A DNA stretch of 64,000 bases from Hyphomicrobium_B sp001006785 (GTDB lineage: Bacteria > Pseudomonadota > Alphaproteobacteria > Rhizobiales > Hyphomicrobiaceae), in contig NZ_CDHO01000003.1 of assembly GCF_001006785.1 (NCBI RefSeq), positions 1,612,001 to 1,676,000 on the forward strand, written 5' to 3'. Of this stretch, positions 25,915 to 34,354 are shown in pieces. Numbering within the stretch: position 1 is the stretch's first letter; the number at the start of each line of letters is the position of its first letter. The notes beneath the pieces were generated by a model, which was given only the letters and a program-made list of their open reading frames with translations, was not told where the DNA came from and did not search any database. Both the position numbers and the translations under genes were made by a program.

Positions 25915-26091
25915 ATGGCGATTACGGCTCATCTTGCAGAACTAGCGGAAAAGCACCGGGCCCTTGAAGAGCGGATCGATCAAGTGGTCTCGGGTCCAGG
26001 TTCGGACGACATCGAGATCCGCCGACTGAAACAAGAGAAGTTGAGACTAAAAGACGAGATCGAACGGCTGAGGCGCGAAACGCGACACTAG
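25915..26091 (+). CDS. DUF465 (YdcH-like) small coiled-coil protein, plus copy
   Basis: 58 residues, MAITAHLAELAEKHRALEE at the start and IRRLKQEKLRLKDEIERLR near the end. Two ATGs follow each other at 25912 and 25915; GGAGG at 25904-25908 favours the second. Same family as the divergent minus-strand gene but clearly diverged in sequence. Function unknown. A terminator-like hairpin follows. Confidence 0.85.
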   Translation: MAITAHLAELAEKHRALEERIDQVVSGPGSDDIEIRRLKQEKLRLKDEIERLRRETRH

Positions 26092-26122
26092 TCCGCCGAG
26101 AAACCCAGACAATTCATATATG

Positions 26123-26168
26123 AAGCCCTGCCTGCGGAGCGTTTGTGCGCCCGCCGAGCGGGGCTTTT
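26123..26168 (+). terminator. Possible terminator after the DUF465 gene
   Basis: AAGCCC (26123-26128) / GGGCTT (26161-26166) with a GC-rich interior and TTTT at the end. Confidence 0.5.
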
Positions 26169-26340
26169 GCAATTTTACCGGCACGATTTCCCGCGTGTTT
26201 TGTCGTGCGAGCACTTGGCTTTGAAGTTTCGCTTCCGATATTGCCAGTCCGGATCGGCGATTTTCGTTTCGAACATTTGACGGCAGGGTTACGCGTCCTT
26301 ATTTAGCTATATAGTTATTTAACTTAATGGATAAATAAAG

Positions 26341-26697
26341 ATGGCCTCCGATCGCCTCAGCGAAACGTTCTCCGCTCTCGCGGACCCGACCCGACGTGCA
26401 ATCCTTGCGCGACTGACCAACGGTGAAACGTCGGTATCGGAATTGGCCGAACCTTTCGACATGAGCCTCCCCGCCATCTCGAAGCATCTGAAAGTTCTCG
26501 AACGCGCGGGTCTCATCGCGCGCGGGCGCTCGGCGCAATGGCGGCCATGCCGTCTCGAAGCGTCCGCTCTGAAGGATGCCAACGAGTGGACGGGACAATA
26601 CCGGAAATTCTGGGAGCAAGAATTCGAGCGGCTTGATGCGGGTTCGCGCGAGCCGCAGGCAACGGAGAAAAAGCGTGGTCCAACTAAAAGCAAGTGA
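26341..26697 (+). CDS. ArsR-family transcriptional regulator
   Basis: 118 residues. Winged HTH: ALADPTRRAILARL at the start, then the recognition helix region MSLPAISKHLKVLERAGLI. No cysteine-rich metal site is seen, so this is the non-metal subgroup that is commonly paired with an SRPBCC/AHSA1 protein, as here. Its 3' end overlaps the SRPBCC gene by 23 bp. Confidence 0.9.
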   Translation: MASDRLSETFSALADPTRRAILARLTNGETSVSELAEPFDMSLPAISKHLKVLERAGLIARGRSAQWRPCRLEASALKDANEWTGQYRKFWEQEFERLDAGSREPQATEKKRGPTKSK

Positions 26698-27181
26698 TCA
26701 GCGTGATGAACAACAGCCGGCGCTGTCGGTCGAAATCGAGCGCGTCTATAACGCACCGCGCATGCTCGTTTATCGCATGTGGTCGACGCCGGATCATCTC
26801 GCGAAATGGTCGGCCCCGAGGGGGTATGCGATACCCGCAGCGCGAACCGATTTCCGAGAAGGCGGCAGCTGGTATGCCCGCATGCTCTCGTTGGGCGGCG
26901 CCGACTTCCGCGTGCAGGGCCGCTATGTTGAGATCGTCGAAGGCAGCCGCATCGTGCTGACGCACGCATGGCTCGATGAAAAGGGCAAGCCTGGACACGA
27001 AACGCTGATCACCATCGTGCTCGAGGACGAAGGCAAAAACACGAAAATGACGTTTCGCCAGGAAGGCTTCGATTCCATCGCGTCGCGCGATGGAATGGCT
27101 GGCGGCTGGAAGGAATGTTTCGACCAGCTCGGCGAACAGCTCGCGCATATTGCCGGGCCGTCGGACCGCCGAAAATCGTAG
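26675..27181 (+). CDS. SRPBCC (AHSA1-like) domain protein
   Basis: 168 residues from GTG 26675, with GGAG ten bases upstream inside the arsR-like gene; translation is coupled. It has the START/AHSA1-like pattern: IERVYNAPRMLVYRMWSTPDHLAKW, split here as IERVYNAPRMLVYRMW followed by STPDHLAKW, and the C-terminal helix DGMAGGWKECFDQLGEQL. Such proteins bind hydrophobic ligands in a deep cavity; the ligand is unknown. Together with the upstream regulator it forms a sensor/effector pair. Confidence 0.88.
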   Translation: MVQLKASDQRDEQQPALSVEIERVYNAPRMLVYRMWSTPDHLAKWSAPRGYAIPAARTDFREGGSWYARMLSLGGADFRVQGRYVEIVEGSRIVLTHAWLDEKGKPGHETLITIVLEDEGKNTKMTFRQEGFDSIASRDGMAGGWKECFDQLGEQLAHIAGPSDRRKS

Positions 27182-27192
27182 CAGAACGTGGC

Positions 27193-27231
27193 TGGATGAC
27201 ACCCTCGCAGCGTTGCCGAGGATGTCATCCA
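27193..27231. terminator. Long hairpin between convergent genes
   Basis: TGGATGACA (27193-27201) / TGTCATCCA (27223-27231) with inner stem CCTCG/CGAGG. There is no T-run. It probably ends the SRPBCC transcript and the facing catalase-like transcript. Confidence 0.6.
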
Positions 27232-27247
27232 ATAAGCGTCGCTTGGG

Positions 27248-28228
27248 CTACTTCGCCCGCCGCCCGAATGAGACGGCATACGCGGCCGAGCGCATCGGAA
27301 AGATCGTATCGTTCGCCGGGCCTTCGATGCCATCGACGACAAGCGTCGGATCGAAAATGCCGGCATCGCACGTTTTGTCGTCCTCGGTGCCCGTGATCGA
27401 AATCGTCCCGAGCGTTACCGACTTGCGCTGGTCTTCGGGCCATAGCTCCGTTGGATCGTCGACTGGATCACCGGGCTCGCCGAGAATTGCTGTAAGCGTG
27501 AACTGGGCCGGCCCCTTCGCCAGCCGCTCGGCAAGTTCGGGGCGATAGAAATCCGGGTCCTTCGCTTTCGCTTCCTCGTCGGTCAGGCCGACTTCGCCGG
27601 CAACCGGAAGCGCTTTGTATTTTATGACCCGCGTCTTGCCCTCGGCATTCGTGAACGTGAAGGCGTGGATGCCCCAATAGTTGACCGTCGCGTAACTCGC
27701 CGGAACGGGGCGCGCATTGAGCCACTGCGCTTGCCGCGTCGAATTCGGATTGGCCTGGAAGAATGCGCCGATCTTCTCCTTGTCTTTCGTTGCGACCGCT
27801 GTGAGCAACGCCAGGAATTGATCCGGATCCTTGGCTGCGAAAACCGGCGCCGAAACCATCAGCAGATCGGTCGTATTGCCGTTTCCGATGTCGAAATGCA
27901 GCGCGATGCCGCGCACGTTGTCCTTCTGGAAATTCGGCGCGGCAGGATTTCCGCCGCCCATCGAAAAGCGCCCGATCAGATTGACCGGTGTTTTGGAATT
28001 GAAATGCGGTGCTTTCGACAGGCTCGCTGCCTCGGCTGTCGGCGTAAAGTTGCCTTTGACGCAGAAGCCATGCGTGTGGGCGGCGCGAACGCCATCATGC
28101 GCACCGAAGACCGCGTTAAGCGCGTTGACCAGACTTTCCGCGTCCGCTTCCGCATACGCCGGGACGGCAGCGGGAAGAGAGAAAGCCGCAACGAACATCG
28201 CGGCAGGAAAGAGCCGTTTGAAGATCAT
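27248..28228 (-). CDS. Exported catalase-like heme peroxidase (SrpA type)
   Basis: 326 residues from ATG 28228, which starts a signal peptide (MIFKRLFPAAMFVAAFSLP, cleavage near AYA) and follows GAAGGA. It is a short catalase-family peroxidase: distal His in RAAHTHGFCVKG, the stretch GRFSMGGGNPA, and the proximal heme region RSAAYAVSFGRR with the Tyr ligand. It lacks the C-terminal part of full catalases, as expected for this class. A periplasmic role in peroxide removal is likely. A nine-base inverted repeat lies upstream at 28311-28337. Confidence 0.88.
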   Translation of the reverse strand: MIFKRLFPAAMFVAAFSLPAAVPAYAEADAESLVNALNAVFGAHDGVRAAHTHGFCVKGNFTPTAEAASLSKAPHFNSKTPVNLIGRFSMGGGNPAAPNFQKDNVRGIALHFDIGNGNTTDLLMVSAPVFAAKDPDQFLALLTAVATKDKEKIGAFFQANPNSTRQAQWLNARPVPASYATVNYWGIHAFTFTNAEGKTRVIKYKALPVAGEVGLTDEEAKAKDPDFYRPELAERLAKGPAQFTLTAILGEPGDPVDDPTELWPEDQRKSVTLGTISITGTEDDKTCDAGIFDPTLVVDGIEGPANDTIFPMRSAAYAVSFGRRAK

Positions 28229-28310
28229 GGTGCGATCCTTCACGTTGCTGTGGTGACAATTGCAGATAGACAGACCGCCGACTGTCCTGCTCGTGCGCTT
28301 TCGATTTCGA

Positions 28311-28337
28311 ATGCGCAATCGTTACAATTGCGCATTT
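28311..28337. promoter_or_regulatory. Inverted repeat upstream of the catalase-like gene
   Basis: AATGCGCAA (28311-28319) and TTGCGCATT (28329-28337), perfect nine-base arms with a nine-base spacer, 83 bp before the start. The sequence ACAATTGC occurs here and again at about 28255. Probable operator of an unknown regulator. Confidence 0.45.
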
Positions 28338-28421
28338 GGCCAAGCGGCGCAGCAATTTGCTACGCGATGTCTGCAACGGCAAGGTGAAGCTAGTGACTAA
28401 TATTCCGGCAGAGCGCCTCGA

Positions 28422-29681
28422 TCAGGCCGCATCGCGCCGCCAATCCGGGAACGGATCCGGGAGATCTCGCCATGCCGTTGTATCGATGGCGGTGTCGGGA
28501 ACTGTGTGCACCAGGCAGCCATCAAGCTCCGCGATAATGGAAGCCTTGTCCATATCGCGCGAGCCGATGAACACGATCTCCTGGCGCCGATCGCCCCACG
28601 TTGTGTGCCAACCTTTGTTGATGCGATCGATCAGGCGCTCGTCATCCGGCCAATTCGTTTTCGGCACAGCCGCCCACCAGTAGCCGATCGCCTCGTGTCG
28701 CACGAGCGCGCCCGCCTGGCTGACTTCGCCCACCCACTGCGGCCGCGTCGCCAGCCAGAAAAATCCTTTCGCTCGAATGACGCCGGGCCAGGACGTATTG
28801 AAAAACGCATGCAGCTTTTCCGGCTCGAACGGCCCGCGCGCCCGATAGACGAAGCTCGAAATCCCGTATTCTTCCGTCTCGGGCGAATGCTCCGCGAAAC
28901 CATTCAATTCCTTGAACCAGGTGGGATGGCGGTGCGCGGCGTCGAAATCAAAGAGCCCCGTATCGAGGATGTTGCGCGGGGAAACGTGCGCATGGCTCGT
29001 CTCGATGATGCGCGCGTCGGCATTGAGCGCGCGAACGATGGCGCGCGCTGCTGCAACCTGACTTCGGGTCGCGATGTCGACTTTGTTGATGACGACGACA
29101 TCGGCAAACTCGATCTGCTCGACGAGCAATCCGACAAGCGAACGCTCGTCGTCGTCGCCGGCGACATCGCCGCGGTCTCTCAGGAAATCGACGGATGAAT
29201 AATCCTTGAGCAGATGCGCCCCGTCGACCACCGTGACCATGGTGTCGAGACGCGCGACGTCGGACAAGCTCTTGCCCGCCTCGTCGCGGAACTCGAATGT
29301 CGCGGCAACGGGAAGAGGCTCGGCGATGCCCGTCGACTCGATCAGCAGGTAGTCGAAGCGGCGCTCCGCAGCCAAACGATGAACTTCCTTCAGCAGATCG
29401 TCGCGCAACGTGCAGCAGATGCAGCCGTTCGACATTTCCACCAGAGCTTCATCGGTGCGCGAGAGATCGGCTCCGCCCTTGGCGATGAGATCGGCGTCGA
29501 TATTCACCTCGCTCATATCGTTGACGATGACCGCAACCTTCAAACCCTCGCGGTTATTCAGAACATGATTGAGCAGCGTGGTTTTGCCGGCGCCGAGAAA
29601 TCCGGACAGAACCGTAACGGGCAGCCGCTCGTCTTTCTTCGCCGCTTCCGCCCGCATGTGCGCGTTGATTTTCTCGTCCAT
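28422..29681 (-). CDS. zigA: ZigA-type zinc metallochaperone GTPase (COG0523)
   Basis: 419 residues from ATG 29681; an ATG at 29687 is possible but is only three bases after GGGAG. P-loop GFLGAGKTT, the metal-binding CXCC motif in SNGCICCTLRDD, the GTPase NKVD motif, and the CobW C-terminal domain are present. ZigA-type proteins hand zinc to apo-enzymes in zinc starvation and are typically repressed by Zur. A Zur-like palindrome lies 39 bp upstream. It is followed by the catalase-like gene on the same strand after 193 bp. Confidence 0.88.
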   Translation of the reverse strand: MDEKINAHMRAEAAKKDERLPVTVLSGFLGAGKTTLLNHVLNNREGLKVAVIVNDMSEVNIDADLIAKGGADLSRTDEALVEMSNGCICCTLRDDLLKEVHRLAAERRFDYLLIESTGIAEPLPVAATFEFRDEAGKSLSDVARLDTMVTVVDGAHLLKDYSSVDFLRDRGDVAGDDDERSLVGLLVEQIEFADVVVINKVDIATRSQVAAARAIVRALNADARIIETSHAHVSPRNILDTGLFDFDAAHRHPTWFKELNGFAEHSPETEEYGISSFVYRARGPFEPEKLHAFFNTSWPGVIRAKGFFWLATRPQWVGEVSQAGALVRHEAIGYWWAAVPKTNWPDDERLIDRINKGWHTTWGDRRQEIVFIGSRDMDKASIIAELDGCLVHTVPDTAIDTTAWRDLPDPFPDWRRDAA

Positions 29682-29719
29682 CCGCATGTCTCCCGATCCG
29701 ATCCAACGGCTCAAATATC

Positions 29720-29735
29720 GGATGTTATAATATCC
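29720..29735 (-). promoter_or_regulatory. Putative Zur box before zigA
   Basis: GGATGTTATAATATCC is palindromic apart from a central-flank mismatch and resembles the GTTATAAC-centred Zur boxes of proteobacteria. It lies in the zigA promoter region and fits the known repression of this gene class by Zur. Confidence 0.6.
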
Positions 29736-29989
29736 GTCAATCCATTTGCGAGATCAGCAGTCGAATTGCGGGAGCCGGGAGAAGGAACGCGACGAACGCG
29801 TGCTTCGTCATTGAACGATCACAGCGCGAAATTTCGCGACGCAACATCCGCAGCGCACAATTGATCTGCAGCATTTCTTTTTAATCTTTGGGGTGATCAA
29901 TTCTTGCGTGCCGCTGGTTCGCGCGCCTTGCCACGCACTCCGGCGCATCTTACCCTTATTGAATAAGGGCCTGTCACACGGTGAATCTG

Positions 29990-30262
29990 ATGACGGAAAC
30001 CTGCACCCAGCCAATCTCAAAAGCCGAGGTCGATCGCTTCCTGTTCGGCAAGCACATTACCGGTTGTCCGGTTTGTGGCCGCTTTCGCTCGCAATGCGAT
30101 GTGGACGTTCACACGCTGACCTGCCAGCGCGCCGATCCGGATTCGAAGGCGCCAGTCAACGTGCTGATGATCGTTTGCCAGAACTGCGGCGCGATCCAGT
30201 TCCACGACCGGAGCGTGATCTCGCATTGGCTCGAATGCCAGAAGCGGGTGCTCGTGAAATAG
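29990..30262 (+). CDS. Zinc-ribbon-like small protein (90 aa), unrecognised
   Basis: Translation from ATG 29990 (GGTGAA just upstream) rather than GTG 29981. Cys26-x2-Cys29 (CPVC) and Cys63-x2-Cys66 (CQNC) form a probable zinc ribbon; Cys36, Cys45 and Cys83 are extra. The sequence between the pairs is hydrophilic, then NVLMIVCQNCGAIQFHD forms a strand and ribbon. No name is known to me. It sits between zigA and the acyl-CoA ligase, convergent with the latter. Confidence 0.75.
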   Translation: MTETCTQPISKAEVDRFLFGKHITGCPVCGRFRSQCDVDVHTLTCQRADPDSKAPVNVLMIVCQNCGAIQFHDRSVISHWLECQKRVLVK

Positions 30263-30320
30263 CGAGCACCTCTGAACGTCCTGCAGCCTCGCGGTCGCGA
30301 CGTGCGGCGCGCGTCAAACG

Positions 30321-31946
30321 TCACACGTCTTTGGCCATTTCCCGAAGTTTGAATTTTTGGATTTTTCCGGTCGACGTTTTCGGCACCTCGGCGAAGACTA
30401 CGCGACGCGGAACCTTGAAGCGCGCCAGTCCCTGCCGGCACCATTCGAGGATTTCTTCTTCCGTCGCCGACGCGCCAGGGCGAAGCTCGATGAAAGCGCA
30501 CGGCGTCTCGCCCCATTTCTCGTCCGGCTTGGCGACGACCGCGCAGAACGCGACGCCTGGATGCTTGTAAAGAACCTCCTCGACCTCGATTGACGAGATA
30601 TTCTCGCCTCCCGAAATGATGATGTCTTTCGACCGGTCCTTGAGCTGAATGTAACCGTCGGGATGCATCACGCCGAGGTCGCCCGAATGGAACCAGCCTC
30701 CGGCAAACGCTTCTTCCGTTGCCTTCGGGTTCTTGAGGTAACCCTTCATCACGATGTTGCCGCGGAACATGACTTCGCCAAGCGTCTCGCCATCGGCCGG
30801 CACTTCCGTCATCGTCTCCGGGTCCATGACGGTCAGCGCTTCGAGCGCCACGTAGCGAATGCCTTGGCGAATACGTTTCGCGCTGCGGTCCGGCGCGGGA
30901 AGATCGTTCCACGACGGGTCCCATTCGTTGATCGTCGCGGGCCCATACGTTTCGGTCAGGCCATAGAGATGCGTCAGCTCGAAACCGGCGTCCGTCATCG
31001 CCGAGATGACAGCCGCTGGCGGCGGCGCGGCGGCGTGATTGAACGCGACGACATGCGAAATCGGACGCTTCTCGTCAGCCGGCGCGTTGAGCAGCGTCGC
31101 CATGACGATCGGCGCGCCGGAAAGATGCGTCACCTTATGATCGACGATCGCGTCATACATCGCCTTGGCGCGCACCCAGCGAAGGCAGACGTGCGTACCC
31201 TGCGCCATGGTGATCGACCACGGAAAACACCAGCCGTTGCAGTGAAACATCGGCAGCGTCCAGAGATACACGGGGAACCGCGTCATCCCGGTCGAGATCG
31301 TGTTCGCGTAGCACATCAGGGCCGCGCCGCGATGATGATAGACGACGCCCTTCGGATTGCCCGTCGTGCCTGACGTGTAATTGAGCGAGATCGCCTCCCA
31401 CTCGTCTTCCGGCCAGCGCCACGCAAAATCGGGGTCGCCGCTCGAAACGAACGCCTCATAATCGTCCAGCGACAGCGCCTCGCCCGTCTGCGGAAATTCC
31501 GGGTCATCGTAATCGATGATGATCGGCTTCGCTTTCGCGAGCGCCAGGGCGGCGTTCATCGTTACGGAAAATTCGCGATCGGTGATGAGCAGCTTCGTGT
31601 CCGCGTGATCGAGCTGAAAGGCGACGATCGCCGCGTCGAGCCGGGTGTTGATCGTATGGAGCACGGCGCCCGTCATCGCCACGCCGAAGTGGGCTTCGAG
31701 CATCGCTGGTGTGTTCGCGAGCATCACGGAAACGGTGTCGCCCGGGCCGATGCCGCGCGCCGCAAGCGCGCTCGCGAGCTGGCGGCAGCGCCGATAGAAC
31801 TCGGCGTACGAAATGCGCATCTTGCCGTGAATGATCGCGATGTGCTCAGGGGCGGCGAGCGCCGTGCGGGCGAGAAATGAGAGCGGCGTCAACGGCTGGT
31901 AGTTGGCGGAATTCTTATCAAGGTTCTGCTCGAAAGGATTCGACAC
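30321..31946 (-). CDS. Acyl-CoA synthetase (AMP-forming), DmdB/medium-chain type
   Basis: 541 residues from GTG 31946 (VSNPFEQNLDKN), the start usual for these enzymes; an open frame continues upstream. It activates a carboxylic acid to acyl-CoA through an acyl-adenylate. Motifs: YTSGTTGNPKGV (P-loop), YGLTETYGP, GWFHSGDLG, and the C-terminal PKTSTGKIQKF with the catalytic Lys. It resembles the 3-methylmercaptopropionyl-CoA/medium-chain acyl-CoA ligases; the substrate cannot be fixed by eye. No fatty-acid oxidation gene is adjacent. Confidence 0.9.
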   Translation of the reverse strand: MSNPFEQNLDKNSANYQPLTPLSFLARTALAAPEHIAIIHGKMRISYAEFYRRCRQLASALAARGIGPGDTVSVMLANTPAMLEAHFGVAMTGAVLHTINTRLDAAIVAFQLDHADTKLLITDREFSVTMNAALALAKAKPIIIDYDDPEFPQTGEALSLDDYEAFVSSGDPDFAWRWPEDEWEAISLNYTSGTTGNPKGVVYHHRGAALMCYANTISTGMTRFPVYLWTLPMFHCNGWCFPWSITMAQGTHVCLRWVRAKAMYDAIVDHKVTHLSGAPIVMATLLNAPADEKRPISHVVAFNHAAAPPPAAVISAMTDAGFELTHLYGLTETYGPATINEWDPSWNDLPAPDRSAKRIRQGIRYVALEALTVMDPETMTEVPADGETLGEVMFRGNIVMKGYLKNPKATEEAFAGGWFHSGDLGVMHPDGYIQLKDRSKDIIISGGENISSIEVEEVLYKHPGVAFCAVVAKPDEKWGETPCAFIELRPGASATEEEILEWCRQGLARFKVPRRVVFAEVPKTSTGKIQKFKLREMAKDV

Positions 31947-32252
31947 GTGTGTTGCCCCGAAAAATTTCAACGTAACGGCCGGCGCTGATCGCGCTTTCAC
32001 CGCGTGCAATTCGACACCGATGCGACGCTACCGAATGCACCCTGCCGCAGCAATGGCGGATTAGCATCCGCAAGCCGGGACGCCTTATAGCGCGCGTACC
32101 CGCAACAGCGGCAGGTGAGCCGCCGTTTTGTACGCCGCATTTGCTGTGTTTCAGCCCCGTCGGGGATACGACTCTCGTATCATGCCTAAAAAATACATAT
32201 TGATGTATAAAACATCATAAATTAAAGCTCAGGCTTGCATAGGGTGTGTGCG
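31947..32252. other. Divergent promoter region with AT-rich palindrome
   Basis: Gene-free. It carries the leaders of the acyl-CoA ligase (minus) and the HTH regulator (plus). ATACATATTGATGTAT (32193-32208) is an inverted repeat with perfect six-base arms, and GATGT-ATAAA-ACATC overlaps it. This AT-rich patch is unlike the GC-rich surroundings and may be the operator of the HTH regulator. Confidence 0.5.
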
Positions 32253-32573
32253 ATGATCACTGCAGCGCAAATGCGGGCCGCTAGGGCTCTCCTCGGCATC
32301 GACCAGCAGACGCTGGCCGAGCTTGCGGGCGTTTCGCTGCCGACCATCCAGCGCATGGAAGCAAGTGAAGGCAACGTGCGAGGCGTCGTCGCCACGCTGA
32401 TGAAGGTCGTCGGGGCCTTCGAAGCTGCGGGCGTCGAATTGATCGGCGAGACCACGCCGAGCATCGGACAGGGCCGCGGCGTCCGCATGAAAGAGCGGGC
32501 GGCGGTTCCGGTCGCGATGTCCGCACCTCCGCCGCCTGGCAAAAAGCGGAGCTTGCCGCGAGCGACCGATTGA
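32253..32573 (+). CDS. XRE-type helix-turn-helix regulator
   Basis: 106 residues from ATG 32253, with AGGGTG upstream. One HTH domain (about 4-60): QMRAARALLGIDQQTLAELAG, in parts QMRAARALLGID and TLAELAGVSLPTIQRME. The tail is Pro/Lys-rich. It lies 54 bp before a SulP transporter, an order common in Alphaproteobacteria, so it may control that transporter. The AT-rich palindrome upstream may be its operator. Confidence 0.85.
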   Translation: MITAAQMRAARALLGIDQQTLAELAGVSLPTIQRMEASEGNVRGVVATLMKVVGAFEAAGVELIGETTPSIGQGRGVRMKERAAVPVAMSAPPPPGKKRSLPRATD

Positions 32574-32627
32574 TTGCCGCACCACGCGCATTGTCCCGCG
32601 GCGGCCCACAAATTTCGAGAGAGTAAA

Positions 32628-34346
32628 ATGTCTACGTCCACGACGATTGCAACGAAGCGCGCGACGCCGAGCCTTGCGGAGCTCTTCACGCCGAAGCTGG
32701 TGACGGTTCTGCGCGAGGGCTACGGCTTGGCCGCGCTTCGCGCCGACGCAATCGCCGGTCTCACCGTTGCGATCGTGGCGTTGCCGCTGTCGATGGCCAT
32801 CGCGATCGGCTCCGGCCTGTCGCCGGAAAAAGGCCTGTTTACCGCCGTCGTCGGGGGCTTCCTGATTTCGGCGCTCGGCGGCAGCCGGTTCCAGATCGGC
32901 GGCCCGGCCGGAGCCTTCATCGTCCTGATCGCGTCGATCGTCGAACGCGCGGGCTATGAGGGCCTGGTGATCGCGACGGCGATGGCCGGGATCATCATGA
33001 TCGCCGCCGGTTATCTGCGCATCGGGACATACATCAAATACATCCCGTTTCCCGTTACGGTCGGTTTCACCACCGGCATCGCCGTCATCATCTTCGCCAG
33101 CCAGGTGAAGGATATGCTCGGCCTCGACATCGCGCACGAGCCGGCCGCGCTTATCCCGAAAATCGAGGCGATTGCCTCGGCCATCGGATCGATCCGCCCG
33201 TCGACCGTCTTCATGTCGCTCCTTTCCATCGGCATCATTCTCGGCATCCGGCGTTTGAGGCCGAATTGGCCGGGCATGCTCATAGCGGTCGGCGTAACGG
33301 CGGCTTTGACGGCATTTCTGCATCTCGATGTCGCGACGATCGGATCGCGCTTCGGCGGCGTTCCCCGCATGTTGCCGGCACCCGCCTTTCCTGAAATCAC
33401 CCTCGCGAAAATTCAGGCGGCCGTTCCCGATGCCCTTTCGATCGCGCTTCTGGGAGCGATCGAAAGCCTTCTTTCCGCGGTCGTCGCCGACGGAATGTCG
33501 GGACGAAAGCACCGTTCGAATTGCGAACTCGTCGCCCAGGGCTTCGCCAATTGCGCCGCCGTCGTCTTCGGCGGCATGTGCGTGACCGGCACGATCGCGC
33601 GCACCGCGACCAACGTCCGCGCCGGAGCATACGGGCCCGTATCGGGAATGCTGCACTCGGTTTTCGTCTTGCTGTTCATGCTGGTCGCGGCGCCGCTCGC
33701 GATCTACATCCCGCTCGCCGGACTTGGCGGCGTTCTCGCCGTCGTGGCCTGGAACATGGCGGAAAAGCGCGAATTCGTCAGTCTGATCCGGTCGTCACGC
33801 GGCGACGCCGCCGTGTTGCTCGCGACATTCCTGCTGACGATTTTCGTCGAACTGACCATCGCGATCGCCGTCGGCGTCACGCTCGGCGCGTTCCTGTTTC
33901 TGCATCGCATGGCCGAAGCCGTCGAGGTCGAGACAGGCAGCGTGCTGATCGCCGACGATCAGGCCGACAGCGCCGAAGGCGATGGAACGGACATGCCGCG
34001 CGTCACCGACGAAGGCGTCATGGTCTACCGGATTTCCGGCGCTTTCTTCTTCGGTGCAACGGCTGCCGTCGGCAGCGTGCTCGACCGCATCGGCGCGCAA
34101 CCGAAAGCATTCGTTCTCGACTTTTCCGAGGTGCCGTTCGTCGACAGCACCGCCGCCAAGTCGCTCGAAGGCTTCGCGAAGAAGCTCAATCGGGCGGGTA
34201 CGACGGTTTACTTCACGTCGACGAGCAAACACGTCCGGCGCACGCTGTTGAACGCCGGCTTGCGCAGACCGCTCGTTTTATACGCGGCGGGAATAGAGGA
34301 CGCGCTCGCGGCAGCCCGCGAGAGCGCTCCAACACAAGCAGGCTAG
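32628..34346 (+). CDS. SulP-family inorganic anion transporter with STAS domain
   Basis: 572 residues from ATG 32628. The N-terminal membrane domain (about 30-430) has about 11-14 hydrophobic segments, including GLTVAIVALPLSMAIAIGSG and GGPAGAFIVL, as in SulP proteins. The C-terminal STAS domain (about 460-560) has FVLDFSEVPFVDSTAAKSL with its conserved D-S-T. Substrate may be sulfate or bicarbonate; not decidable here. Confidence 0.9.
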   Translation: MSTSTTIATKRATPSLAELFTPKLVTVLREGYGLAALRADAIAGLTVAIVALPLSMAIAIGSGLSPEKGLFTAVVGGFLISALGGSRFQIGGPAGAFIVLIASIVERAGYEGLVIATAMAGIIMIAAGYLRIGTYIKYIPFPVTVGFTTGIAVIIFASQVKDMLGLDIAHEPAALIPKIEAIASAIGSIRPSTVFMSLLSIGIILGIRRLRPNWPGMLIAVGVTAALTAFLHLDVATIGSRFGGVPRMLPAPAFPEITLAKIQAAVPDALSIALLGAIESLLSAVVADGMSGRKHRSNCELVAQGFANCAAVVFGGMCVTGTIARTATNVRAGAYGPVSGMLHSVFVLLFMLVAAPLAIYIPLAGLGGVLAVVAWNMAEKREFVSLIRSSRGDAAVLLATFLLTIFVELTIAIAVGVTLGAFLFLHRMAEAVEVETGSVLIADDQADSAEGDGTDMPRVTDEGVMVYRISGAFFFGATAAVGSVLDRIGAQPKAFVLDFSEVPFVDSTAAKSLEGFAKKLNRAGTTVYFTSTSKHVRRTLLNAGLRRPLVLYAAGIEDALAAARESAPTQAG

Positions 34347-34354
34347 ACGGGAAG

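Noticed and set aside
25455..30262. A possible genomic island or defence cluster in this accessory stretch
   Set aside because: No integrase, transposase, toxin-antitoxin or nuclease gene is present, and the codon style is like that of the neighbours. The ligase-exonuclease pair beside it is a known repair module.
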